Below are positions 1-5,541 of a stretch of 8,625 nucleotides of DNA, piece by piece. A model generated the notes under the pieces. It worked only from the letters and a program-made list of their open reading frames with translations. It did no database searches and was not told where the DNA came from. Numbering within the stretch: the stretch's first letter is position 1; the number at the start of each line of letters is the position of its first letter. Source of the DNA: Candidatus Caldarchaeum sp. (GTDB taxonomy: Archaea > Thermoproteota > Nitrososphaeria_A > Caldarchaeales > Caldarchaeaceae); contig JANWZU010000080.1 of NCBI GenBank assembly GCA_025054795.1, positions 1-8,625 of the forward strand, in the 5' to 3' direction. The position numbers and the translations under genes are program-made.

Positions 1-562
1 AAGAAAACAAACAAACAACAAAGGTCTGACAGGGTTAGAGACGGCGATAATACTGATAGCATTTGTTATAGTAGCGAGCGCCTTCTCCTTCGCCGTCCTA
101 AACCTCGGCCTTTTCACGACACAGAAGACCGGTGAAGTGATGCAGGCGGGCTTGGAGGAGACTTTGGCTTCGATTGAGACAGCGGGGTCGGTGGTTGCCA
201 AAAGCAGCGGAACCAGTATAACCGAGATAGTGATCTATATCAAATCGTCTGTCGGCAAGGGCGAAGTCGACGTTAGGTCTGGGAAGCTTGTGATAACCTA
301 CCGAGACAAGGCGATCTTCAGAGAGAACATCTACCCCAACAACGCTACAATAACAACAGTCTACCAAGTGACAGGAGACGGAGATACGGTTCTCGAATAC
401 GGGGAGGTTTGGGCGGTGAAGGTCGACGTGAGTCAGATAACGGGGGCATCCCTAGACCCGAACGACATCTTCAGCATCGAGATCAAGCCTCCGCAAGGTT
501 CTCTGCTGAAAGTTGAACGTAGGCTTCCGCCGTCCTTCGACCCGGTCATGGACCTGACGTAA
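1..562 (+). CDS. flaB: Archaellin (archaeal flagellin), 5'-truncated by the window edge
   Basis: Filament subunit of the archaellum, processed by the prepilin peptidase FlaK/PibD and assembled outside the membrane. The frame is open from base 2 to the TAA at 560-562 (186 codons); the true start lies upstream, since no start codon precedes the signal peptide here. The visible N-terminus is charged (RKQTNNKG), followed by LTGLETAIILIAF and a hydrophobic helix running to about residue 36. This is a class III signal peptide with likely cleavage after the KG glycine, leaving about 178 mature residues. The segment TTQKTGEV after the helix and the C-terminal stretch FSIEIKPPQGSLLKVERRLP are typical of TACK archaellins. 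An internal ATG at 137 gives a shorter frame that would lose the assembly helix, so it is not the start. No other archaellum genes are visible downstream. Family call confident; archaellin rather than another type IV pilin is very likely. Confidence 0.88.
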   Translation, partial: RKQTNNKGLTGLETAIILIAFVIVASAFSFAVLNLGLFTTQKTGEVMQAGLEETLASIETAGSVVAKSSGTSITEIVIYIKSSVGKGEVDVRSGKLVITYRDKAIFRENIYPNNATITTVYQVTGDGDTVLEYGEVWAVKVDVSQITGASLDPNDIFSIEIKPPQGSLLKVERRLPPSFDPVMDLT

Positions 563-577
563 AAACCGACTCACACT

Positions 578-600
578 CCCCCACCCCCCCCTTATTTTTT
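578..600 (+). terminator. C-rich then U-rich terminator after the archaellin gene
   Basis: Sixteen bases after the archaellin stop is an almost pure C tract (five C, one A, eight C), followed directly by TTATTTTTT at 592-600. Archaeal intrinsic termination depends mainly on U-rich stretches in the transcript, so this run is a good terminator candidate for a highly expressed filament gene. No convincing hairpin precedes it. Confidence 0.6.
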
Positions 601-601
601 G

Positions 602-620
602 TCTACAGAATTACTGTAGA
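602..620. promoter_or_regulatory. Perfect 7-bp inverted repeat upstream of the DUF3786-like gene
   Basis: TCTACAG, a 5-base AATTA spacer, then CTGTAGA form a perfect hyphenated palindrome. It ends 17 bases before the ATG at 638 and 65 bases before the alternative ATG at 686. Its size and symmetry suit a dimeric regulator. A related palindrome (ATACAG, 6 bases, CTGTAT) lies at 1904-1921 upstream of the adenosyltransferase. The operator role is inferred. Confidence 0.4.
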
Positions 621-637
621 GTTGTATTCTCTCCGAC

Positions 638-1345
638 ATGTTTTTACCTAGCTTTCACACCTTTAAGACGTCGGCGGCGGTGTTCATGATTCAGCCAGAT
701 TCGCCTCTTCAAGCTGTCAGAAAACAAGTCAATGAGTTGTTTGAGAGGCTTGGGCGAGTTGACCACTCGGCCGTTATGAAAAGGTGCGACGTGGTTTACC
801 TATCTTCTCAGGGCTCGGGTTTGGGCAGGTACATTGTCAACGTACTCAACAAAACTTATACCGTCGAGCTTGACAGCGGCAAAGTGGTTGATTTAACCAA
901 CGGAAGAGATGCTGGAGAGAAGCTTTCGTACGTGGTGCTCGAGTATTTGACCTCTGAAGGGTCTTCTGGCAGCCATGAAGGATGGCAATCGCTTGAGGCA
1001 ACTCTGACTCAGCTCAGCCACCGCAGCTACTACCAAAAAACCGTCGTCAGACCGCTTGAGAAACTCTTCGGCTACAACGCGGAGCTTTTTGAAGAGGTGT
1101 CAAAGCGTCTGACAGGAAAAAAGGAAAAACTCGGAGGCACAGCCTATTCGTTCATATTTCTCCCCAAAGCAAGGGCTCTAATCCAGCTCTGGGTCGGAAA
1201 AGCATCCGAGTTCACCAAACCCAAGATCAACACTTCGTTCAACACAGGGGCGAGAGGGTTTTTGAAGGAAACAGCTTTGCTTTATGCTTTTGAAACAATG
1301 GTTGAGTTCATGGAGAAAGAAGTAAAAAGGATGCGCAAAACCTAG
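638..1345 (+). CDS. DUF3786-like protein of unknown function
   Basis: A soluble protein of 235 residues from the ATG at 638, or 219 from the ATG at 686, with no signal peptide or membrane segment. The layout resembles DUF3786 (recalled from memory): an N-terminal helix, a short beta region (about 50-85), a YVVLEYLTS segment (98-105), GW at 115-116, and a C-terminal half with LGG (165-167), a hydrophobic FIFLPKARALIQLW strand (172-185) and an EF..P pair (191-195). Function unknown. The start is uncertain. The first 16 residues precede the recognisable domain; a TATA-like CTTTAAG (661-667) lies about 20 bases, and GGCGGTG three bases, upstream of ATG 686, so 686 may be the real start. The stop codon overlaps that of the convergent adenosyltransferase gene, leaving no terminator between them. 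A 19-base palindrome lies upstream. Confidence 0.6.
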   Translation: MFLPSFHTFKTSAAVFMIQPDSPLQAVRKQVNELFERLGRVDHSAVMKRCDVVYLSSQGSGLGRYIVNVLNKTYTVELDSGKVVDLTNGRDAGEKLSYVVLEYLTSEGSSGSHEGWQSLEATLTQLSHRSYYQKTVVRPLEKLFGYNAELFEEVSKRLTGKKEKLGGTAYSFIFLPKARALIQLWVGKASEFTKPKINTSFNTGARGFLKETALLYAFETMVEFMEKEVKRMRKT

Positions 1346-1863
1346 ACAGACGACCATTCCTCATCAGGTAGGTTGGCCCTCCTGTTTAGCTCACGGGCCA
1401 TCAGAAAAAGCAAAGTCGACAGCCTGTTGAGAAACCTAGTTACGGCTTCGTCCAACTGCTCTTCATCCCCCACTCTCACAACAGCTCTCTCAGCTCGTCT
1501 AGCCACAGACCTGCAAATGTGCAGCACAGATGCTTCGACGCATCCAGCTGGGTAGATGAAACGCCTAAGCGACGGGAGGCTCGAGCTATATCTTTTAACC
1601 CATTCCTCGATGAGCTCGTTGTTTCTCCTGATTTTCTCAACGGAATGGCTTGGTGTGGCTAGGTATGCGCCCACGTGGAAGAGGCTGTCCTGCACGGTTT
1701 TAAGAACCATGTCTAGGTCTTTGTCCTTGACGATTGAACGGGCGTATCCTATGAAGGATGATAGTTCGTCCACCTCTCCGAAGGCCTCTACTCTTGGATG
1801 GCTTTTCCTCACCCTACCCATACGAGGCAGGTATGTTTCACCCAAGTCGCCTGACCCAGACAT
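1342..1863 (-). CDS. ATP:cob(I)alamin adenosyltransferase, PduO/MMAB type
   Basis: Transfers the adenosyl group of ATP to cob(I)alamin, making adenosylcobalamin (coenzyme B12) in the cytoplasm. At 173 residues it has the family's usual length and is a single helical domain, trimeric in known members. Visible motifs in order: N-terminal ATP-binding GDLGET (5-10) with R19/K20; AFGEVDELSSFIG (27-39) with the VDEL aspartate D32; QDSLFHVGAYLA (58-69); FIYPAG (102-107); the hallmark RSVARRAER (118-126), whose arginines R122 and R126 match those essential in human MMAB and Lactobacillus PduO; and FLNRLSTLLF (144-153). The start is ATG 1861-1863, with no Shine-Dalgarno but a TATA-like box 26-33 bases upstream, so the mRNA is probably leaderless. 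It lies downstream of livM on the same strand but seems to have its own promoter. The likely beneficiary is methylmalonyl-CoA mutase or another B12 enzyme not in this window. Confidence 0.92.
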   Translation of the reverse strand: MSGSGDLGETYLPRMGRVRKSHPRVEAFGEVDELSSFIGYARSIVKDKDLDMVLKTVQDSLFHVGAYLATPSHSVEKIRRNNELIEEWVKRYSSSLPSLRRFIYPAGCVEASVLHICRSVARRAERAVVRVGDEEQLDEAVTRFLNRLSTLLFLMARELNRRANLPDEEWSSV

Positions 1864-1888
1864 TCAAACAATCGAACGGAGTCTAAAA

Positions 1889-1896
1889 CTAATAAG
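1889..1896 (-). promoter_or_regulatory. TATA box for the adenosyltransferase gene
   Basis: On the minus strand CTTATTAG lies 26-33 bases upstream of the adenosyltransferase ATG (A at 1863). That is the distance expected between an archaeal TATA box and a transcript that starts at or near the start codon. No Shine-Dalgarno precedes the ATG, consistent with a leaderless mRNA. Confidence 0.55.
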
Positions 1897-1903
1897 TCTA
1901 CGT

Positions 1904-1921
1904 ATACAGCTAAACCTGTAT
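1904..1921. promoter_or_regulatory. Inverted repeat just upstream of the adenosyltransferase TATA box
   Basis: ATACAG and CTGTAT flank a 6-base spacer, ending 7 bases upstream of the TATA-like box at 1889-1896, where an archaeal activator would bind. The core TACAG...CTGTA matches the palindrome at 602-620 upstream of the convergent DUF3786-like gene, although there the spacer is 5 bases. The operator role is inferred. Confidence 0.35.
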
Positions 1922-1949
1922 CAACCGGAAACCTACAGCAGAGGGTTAA

Positions 1950-1968
1950 GAAACAAAGCCTTTGTTTC
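1950..1968. repeat. 19-bp palindrome spanning the livM stop codon
   Basis: GAAACAAAG, one central C, then CTTTGTTTC form a perfect 9-bp inverted repeat that includes most of the livM TGA (1967-1969). In RNA it can fold as an 8-bp stem with a 3-base loop. Read on the minus strand it is followed by CTTAACCC rather than a long U run, so it is a weak intrinsic terminator. It may protect the livHM 3' end, limit read-through into the adenosyltransferase gene, or be a protein site. Confidence 0.4.
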
Positions 1969-3115
1969 AGCCCGTTCCAGAAGACTCCTGCTTTTTAATG
2001 AGTTCGGCTATCTTTTCCCGGCTCAGAGTAAGAGTCGGCTTCTCCGGAACTACACCGGCGGGCCTCAGCAACAAAATTGTTAAAAGAACAAGGCCGAGAA
2101 CAAGCCTGTCAAGCCAAACAACGCTGAACGGCAGCACTGGCTCCAGCGCAAACTTGTAATAGTCTATGAACTTTCTGGCCGTCACGAAGATGGTTGTCCC
2201 CAGCAACACACCTAGGTTGCTTCCAGAACCACCGACGATCACCATGACCCATGGCCAGAATGTCCATGTAATTCTGTCGTATCCTACTGCTATAACTCCT
2301 CCGCTGTAAAACGCCCAGAGAGCTCCAGCCAACGAGGCCAGAGAGGCGGAGATCATCAAAATGTTCCTCCTCACCTTTACGGTATCCTTGCCGAGAACCT
2401 CGGCTGCTATCTCCTGGTCTCTGACTGCCTTGAGTATTCTCGCAAGCGGCGACCTAGCCAGAATCCGAGAATAAACAAATGCAAGAACAGCAACACCTAC
2501 AAGCACGAAAGTTGCCACCAAGAACCTCTCTCTAACACCCGTCCAGCCGTAAGGGTCTATCACGGAGACGCCGAGCGTGCCGCCCACCAGATCACGTGTG
2601 TAGTAGCCTATGGTCCACATAAACTCGCCCATCGCAAGCAGCGTCATCGCCAAGTAATCTTCCCTCAGCCTTATCGCCGGGTATGATGAGATGAACCCAA
2701 GGGCAGCGCCTACCCCGGCTGCGACGAACAATGTCAGCAACAGTATTAAAACGGAGAGGAAAGGGTCAAAGGACAAAACCCTGTTTATGCATGTTATTAT
2801 CAGGACGTTGTCCTCGATGAACTCAGTTGCTTCGAGTATCTTGGGTTTTTGGAGGGAAAGCCCTCTCATGCAATCAGCTAAGACGCTGTTGTTGGCGTAG
2901 GCTTCTATACCCCTGTAAAGGCCGAAGTACTCTGCCATAAGCCTTCCCGGCACCGAGCCGGCCACGAAAGCACCTCCAGCCACAGCTAACACTTTGCCGA
3001 AGTTTGGAAGCCCTGTTAAACCGTATTCTAGGTTTAGGCTGATGTTTATTATGAGATATACTGCTAACAATGCCAAAAGATCTACGGTGAAGATGTAAAC
3101 CAACTCCAAGATCAA
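1967..3115 (-). CDS. livM: Branched-chain amino acid ABC transporter permease, LivM type
   Basis: One of the two membrane permeases of a HAAT/Liv-type importer; it pairs with LivH to form the translocation path. Of 382 residues, the first helices (5-55) include LEYGLTGLPNFGKVLAVAGGAF, the LivM version of the N-terminal signature. Further hydrophobic spans lie near 118-145, 155-172, 198-217, 252-273, 287-312 and 335-352. The cytoplasmic EAA-type loop that docks on the ATPases runs about 222-260 (SPLARILKAVRDQEIAAEVLG). RPAGVVPEK (351-359) matches the family's C-terminal RPxG motif. A long extracytoplasmic loop (about 56-117) carries two cysteines, C82 and C109, which could form a disulphide. 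The start is TTG at 3115, overlapping the livH TGA as TTGA; AGGGTG (3123-3128) lies 7 bases upstream, which supports this start and translational coupling. Confidence 0.93.
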   Translation of the reverse strand: MILELVYIFTVDLLALLAVYLIINISLNLEYGLTGLPNFGKVLAVAGGAFVAGSVPGRLMAEYFGLYRGIEAYANNSVLADCMRGLSLQKPKILEATEFIEDNVLIITCINRVLSFDPFLSVLILLLTLFVAAGVGAALGFISSYPAIRLREDYLAMTLLAMGEFMWTIGYYTRDLVGGTLGVSVIDPYGWTGVRERFLVATFVLVGVAVLAFVYSRILARSPLARILKAVRDQEIAAEVLGKDTVKVRRNILMISASLASLAGALWAFYSGGVIAVGYDRITWTFWPWVMVIVGGSGSNLGVLLGTTIFVTARKFIDYYKFALEPVLPFSVVWLDRLVLGLVLLTILLLRPAGVVPEKPTLTLSREKIAELIKKQESSGTG

Positions 3116-4047
3116 AGCTTAGCACCCTGAAGCCTGAGCCTGATAATCCTTCCCCAGTCCATCCCCGAAAACCCTTTCGGAAATAGCAGGAGTGTTATAA
3201 TCATAGCTGACAATGGTATCAGAGGTCTGTATGGAAGAATCTGCACACCGAATACAGACGCTAACTGGGAGGTTCCTAATATTTCCGCCAAACCCACTAT
3301 GTAGCCGCCGACAGCGCCTCCGTAGATGTTCTGAAGCCCACCTACAATGCTTGCTGAGAAAATGCTGACCAGCATTCTCGACCCGAACCCTGGGTCTGCC
3401 TGAAACCAGAGACCCATCATGGCACCGGCCACTCCAGCCAAACCTCCAGCTAAGAACCAGGAGAACATGTATACTGTACGCACGTTGATGCCTATTACAC
3501 CGGCCAGAGGGGCGTTCTCGATAGCGGCCCGCATGGCAACTCCAAACTTGGTCCTAGTCAAGAGAAGATAAAGAGATGATACCAAGAAGATCACCAACAA
3601 CGGAGATATGATGAAGACACCTGGTTCGTCTAATATTTTGAGGTCGTATTTTCTGAGAAGGAAGTCCCTAGAAGTTATCTTGAAAACTCTCGTCAAGAAG
3701 TCGGCGTAAATGTTTAGAACAGCTAGGAGGATAAGCTCGTAGGCGAGTGTGGCGACCATCTGAAGCGGAAGGCCAGCCCCACGGGAGATTAAAGGCCTAA
3801 GTGCGGCGAGGTATAGAAAAAGACTCGCCATCCCACTCAGCACGAACGCCAGCGGGACGGAGATGTAGGGGTTCTGCCTCCACAACTCGGTGGTCGTTAA
3901 GACTGTGAAAACACCTATAGTGGCTAGACTACCGTGGGAAAAATTGGGAACCTTCGTCGTCAAATACGTCAAAGTAAGCCCGATACTGAGAAGGGAGAGA
4001 AGGCTGGCGAAGACTACAGCATCCCTAACTATTGGCTCCACAACCAA
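3112..4047 (-). CDS. livH: Branched-chain amino acid ABC transporter permease, LivH type
   Basis: The second membrane permease of the Liv importer, 311 residues with about eight hydrophobic spans. Family signatures: the N-terminal helix with GLTLTYLTTKVPNFSHGSL (23-41), whose NFSHG corresponds to NFAHG in bacterial LivH; the EAA-type cytoplasmic loop TKFGVAMRAAIENAPLAGVIG (about 166-186), followed by a Gly/Ala-rich helix (199-212); the IVGGLQNIYGGAVGGYIVGLAE segment (234-254); and the C-terminal LLFPKGFSG (287-295). The start is TTG at 4047: no in-frame ATG lies nearby, and GAGGGTG (4055-4061) sits 7 bases upstream, the same spacing as livM. The gene reads away from the binding-protein gene, an arrangement that separates permeases from ATPases and binding protein. 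Its leader can fold into a hairpin involving the Shine-Dalgarno. Confidence 0.93.
   Translation of the reverse strand: MVVEPIVRDAVVFASLLSLLSIGLTLTYLTTKVPNFSHGSLATIGVFTVLTTTELWRQNPYISVPLAFVLSGMASLFLYLAALRPLISRGAGLPLQMVATLAYELILLAVLNIYADFLTRVFKITSRDFLLRKYDLKILDEPGVFIISPLLVIFLVSSLYLLLTRTKFGVAMRAAIENAPLAGVIGINVRTVYMFSWFLAGGLAGVAGAMMGLWFQADPGFGSRMLVSIFSASIVGGLQNIYGGAVGGYIVGLAEILGTSQLASVFGVQILPYRPLIPLSAMIITLLLFPKGFSGMDWGRIIRLRLQGAKL
3123..3128 (-). promoter_or_regulatory. Shine-Dalgarno deciding the livM TTG start
   Basis: AGGGTG on the minus strand, inside the end of livH, 7 bases before TTG 3115. Base pairing to the archaeal 16S 3' end (CACCUCC) is good through GGTG. It favours TTG 3115 over the in-frame TTG codons two and four codons downstream. 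Confidence 0.6.
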
Positions 4048-4048
4048 A

Positions 4049-4095
4049 CCAGAACACCCTCTACATGAGACATGTATACCCGGGTGCCGTTCTGG
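4049..4095 (-). promoter_or_regulatory. Nested inverted repeat / possible leader hairpin in front of livH
   Basis: Read on the minus strand: an outer stem CCAGAAC/GTTCTGG (7 bp), a GGC bulge, an inner stem ACCC/GGGT (4 bp), a small asymmetric internal loop, and a top stem TACATG/CATGTA (6 bp) with loop TCT, about 17 bp in all. The inner GGGT belongs to the livH Shine-Dalgarno, and the TTG start follows the outer stem after a single base. If transcription starts near 4085-4095, the leader could fold and hide the ribosome site. As DNA, the repeats could instead bind a regulator between the two divergent promoters. Either role is inferred. Confidence 0.4.
4055..4061 (-). promoter_or_regulatory. 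Shine-Dalgarno deciding the livH TTG start
   Basis: GAGGGTG on the minus strand ends 7 bases before TTG 4047. It supports a non-ATG start with a short leader, unlike the leaderless binding-protein gene on the opposite strand. It is part of the foldable region at 4049-4095. Confidence 0.6.
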
Positions 4096-4100
4096 ATATT

Positions 4101-4121
4101 AAAGTTTATATATAATTTATC
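4101..4121. promoter_or_regulatory. Divergent TATA-box promoter region of the two liv arms
   Basis: On the plus strand AAAG (4101-4104, a plausible BRE) precedes TTTATATATAA (4105-4115). The TATA centre lies about 26 bases before ATG 4135, so the binding-protein transcript probably begins at its start codon. The same AT-rich block read on the minus strand (ATAAATTATATATAAA) can serve livH, with a start expected near 4085-4092 and a leader of roughly 40 bases. It is the most TATA-rich stretch in the 87-base intergenic region. Confidence 0.65.
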
Positions 4122-4134
4122 AACCCATTTACGT

Positions 4135-5493
4135 ATGAGCAGAGAAATTAGCGGGATCTCGACAACCGTGGCCGCCGGTTTGGCTGTAGTCCTGCTCGTG
4201 ATTGGGTTGGTGATCGGTGGGTTTGTGTTAGGCCCTACGATGGCTCCAGCCAGAACAGTGACGGCTCCGGGTGCAACTGTGGTCAGAACTGAAACCGTTG
4301 TGAGAACTGAGACGAGGGAAGTTGCGGCAGGTCTTAGAGGCGAGATACTTATTGGCGCCATTCTTCCATTGACAGGTGATTTGGCTTCCTACGGTGAGAA
4401 TAGCAGGGCGGCAGTTGAGCTTGCGGAAAGAGAGGTGAACGAATATCTAAGGTCGATCGGTGCTGGATTCACGATAAAAGTCTTAGTTGAGGACACAGAG
4501 ACAAAGCCAGAAACTGCAGACGCCAAGCTTAAAAGCCTTCATGCAAGAGGCGTAAAGCTGTTCGTCGGGCCGCAGACCAGCGCCGAAATACGGAGAATCA
4601 AGAGCTACGCAGACGCAAACAAACTCGTGCTAGTGAGCCAGTCTTCCACAGCGCCTGACCTCGCAATACCAGGAGACTACATATTCAGGTTCTGTCCAGA
4701 CGATACTATCCAAGGGCCGATAGGCCCTAGGCTTGCCAAACAATTGGGAGCCACCCACATAATCTACGTGTGGAGAGGCGACGCATGGGGCGACGGTCTG
4801 TACAGATCCAGCAGCGAAGAGGCGAGAAAGCTTGGATTAACGATTGTTGAGGGAATCCGCTACGCCCCCGAGAAGAAGGAGTTTGCGGCTGAAGCTAAGC
4901 TGCTCTCCGACAAGGTGAAGGAGTTGACTGGCAGGGGTGTGGCGCCCGAGAGGATTATGGTCGAGTACGTTGCGTTCGGCGAGGCGGTTGTATTCTTCTC
5001 TACCGTAGCGGACTATCCTGAGCTGGCGAGAGTCAAATGGTTTGGAAGCGATGGCACGGCTCAGTTGGCTGAGCTTGTGAAAGACCCTAAAGCAGCGGGC
5101 TTCGCTGCTGCGACCAAGGGAATACATCCCATTTTCGCCGCAACATCGTCTTCAAAGAACGCTAAAGTCACAGACTACGTCAAGTCAAAGCTGGGTAGAG
5201 AGCCTGACAGCTACTCCTACGCCGCCTACGACGCTGTATGGGTTCTCACCTTAGCTCTTCTACAAACCGGCAAATACGATGGAGAGGCCGTTCAGAAAGC
5301 TTTGCCTACCGCCGCAGCTAACTACTTCGGAGCAACAGGGTGGATAAACCTTAACCCCGCAGGAGACCTAGCCTTCGCCGACTACGTACTATGGACGGTT
5401 GTAAGGGTCGGCGCCAACTTCGAATGGCGAAATGTTGGGCTGTACAGCTTTGCAGCAGGAACATTCAGCTGGACTCCAGGGTTCACCCCATAG
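4135..5493 (+). CDS. livK: Branched-chain amino acid-type ABC transporter substrate-binding protein
   Basis: Extracellular receptor that delivers solute to LivHM. 452 residues from ATG 4135; the frame extends 21 codons further upstream, but ATG 4135 has a TATA box at the leaderless distance and the extra codons would run through the promoter. Residues 1-7 (MSREISG) lead into one hydrophobic helix (8-33). There is no lipobox cysteine, so it is membrane-anchored or processed as a class III-like signal peptide (SG|IS resembles pilin sites, but the basic residue at -2 is absent). A Thr/Pro/Val-rich linker (34-66) includes a duplicated VVRTET. The type I periplasmic-binding fold (Peripla_BP_6) follows: GAILPLTGDLASYG (74-87), VGPQTSAE (144-151), SQSSTAPDLA (168-177, likely ligand contact), DAWGDGL (216-222; the usual aromatic is Tyr, here Trp218) and a later FGSDGTAQL. 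The substrate cannot be fixed: branched-chain amino acids are likely, amides or urea possible. Confidence 0.9.
   Translation: MSREISGISTTVAAGLAVVLLVIGLVIGGFVLGPTMAPARTVTAPGATVVRTETVVRTETREVAAGLRGEILIGAILPLTGDLASYGENSRAAVELAEREVNEYLRSIGAGFTIKVLVEDTETKPETADAKLKSLHARGVKLFVGPQTSAEIRRIKSYADANKLVLVSQSSTAPDLAIPGDYIFRFCPDDTIQGPIGPRLAKQLGATHIIYVWRGDAWGDGLYRSSSEEARKLGLTIVEGIRYAPEKKEFAAEAKLLSDKVKELTGRGVAPERIMVEYVAFGEAVVFFSTVADYPELARVKWFGSDGTAQLAELVKDPKAAGFAAATKGIHPIFAATSSSKNAKVTDYVKSKLGREPDSYSYAAYDAVWVLTLALLQTGKYDGEAVQKALPTAAANYFGATGWINLNPAGDLAFADYVLWTVVRVGANFEWRNVGLYSFAAGTFSWTPGFTP
4279..4314 (+). repeat. 18-bp imperfect tandem duplication in the binding-protein linker
   Basis: Two adjacent 18-base units encode VVRTET twice (residues 49-54 and 55-60). 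They differ mainly at synonymous third positions, so the duplication is not fresh or is held by selection on protein sequence. It lengthens the Thr/Val-rich tether between membrane helix and receptor domain. Confidence 0.7.
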
Positions 5494-5505
5494 AATCCTG
5501 CATAT

Positions 5506-5533
5506 CTTTATTAGCCTTTTTTCATTTATTTTT
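5506..5533 (+). terminator. U-rich terminator overlapping a possible livG promoter
   Basis: The 48 bases between the binding-protein stop and livG hold TTTTTT (5517-5522) and TTTTT (5529-5533), typical of archaeal U-tract termination. They also hold CTTTATTA (5506-5513), about 32 bases before the livG ATG, which could be a TATA box. No Shine-Dalgarno precedes livG. Partial termination here would leave more binding protein than ATPase, a ratio common in ABC importers. Confidence 0.5.
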
Positions 5534-5541
5534 ATGCATAG

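Noticed and set aside
137..562. A separate small secreted protein starting at ATG 137.
   Set aside because: The frame continues upstream through a complete class III signal peptide and hydrophobic helix; it is the body of the archaellin.
1556..2083. A 175-residue plus-strand frame opposite the adenosyltransferase gene.
   Set aside because: It has no recognisable domain and unnatural composition, and it lies antisense to a well-supported conserved gene.
4078..4085. The 8-bp palindrome ACCCGGGT as a stand-alone operator.
   Set aside because: Short palindromes are common by chance, and half of it is already explained as part of the nested repeat at 4049-4095.
4072..4134. A longer binding-protein frame starting at ATG 4072.
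   Set aside because: It would translate through the TATA box, and ATG 4135 has ideal leaderless spacing plus a sensible N-terminal signal or anchor.
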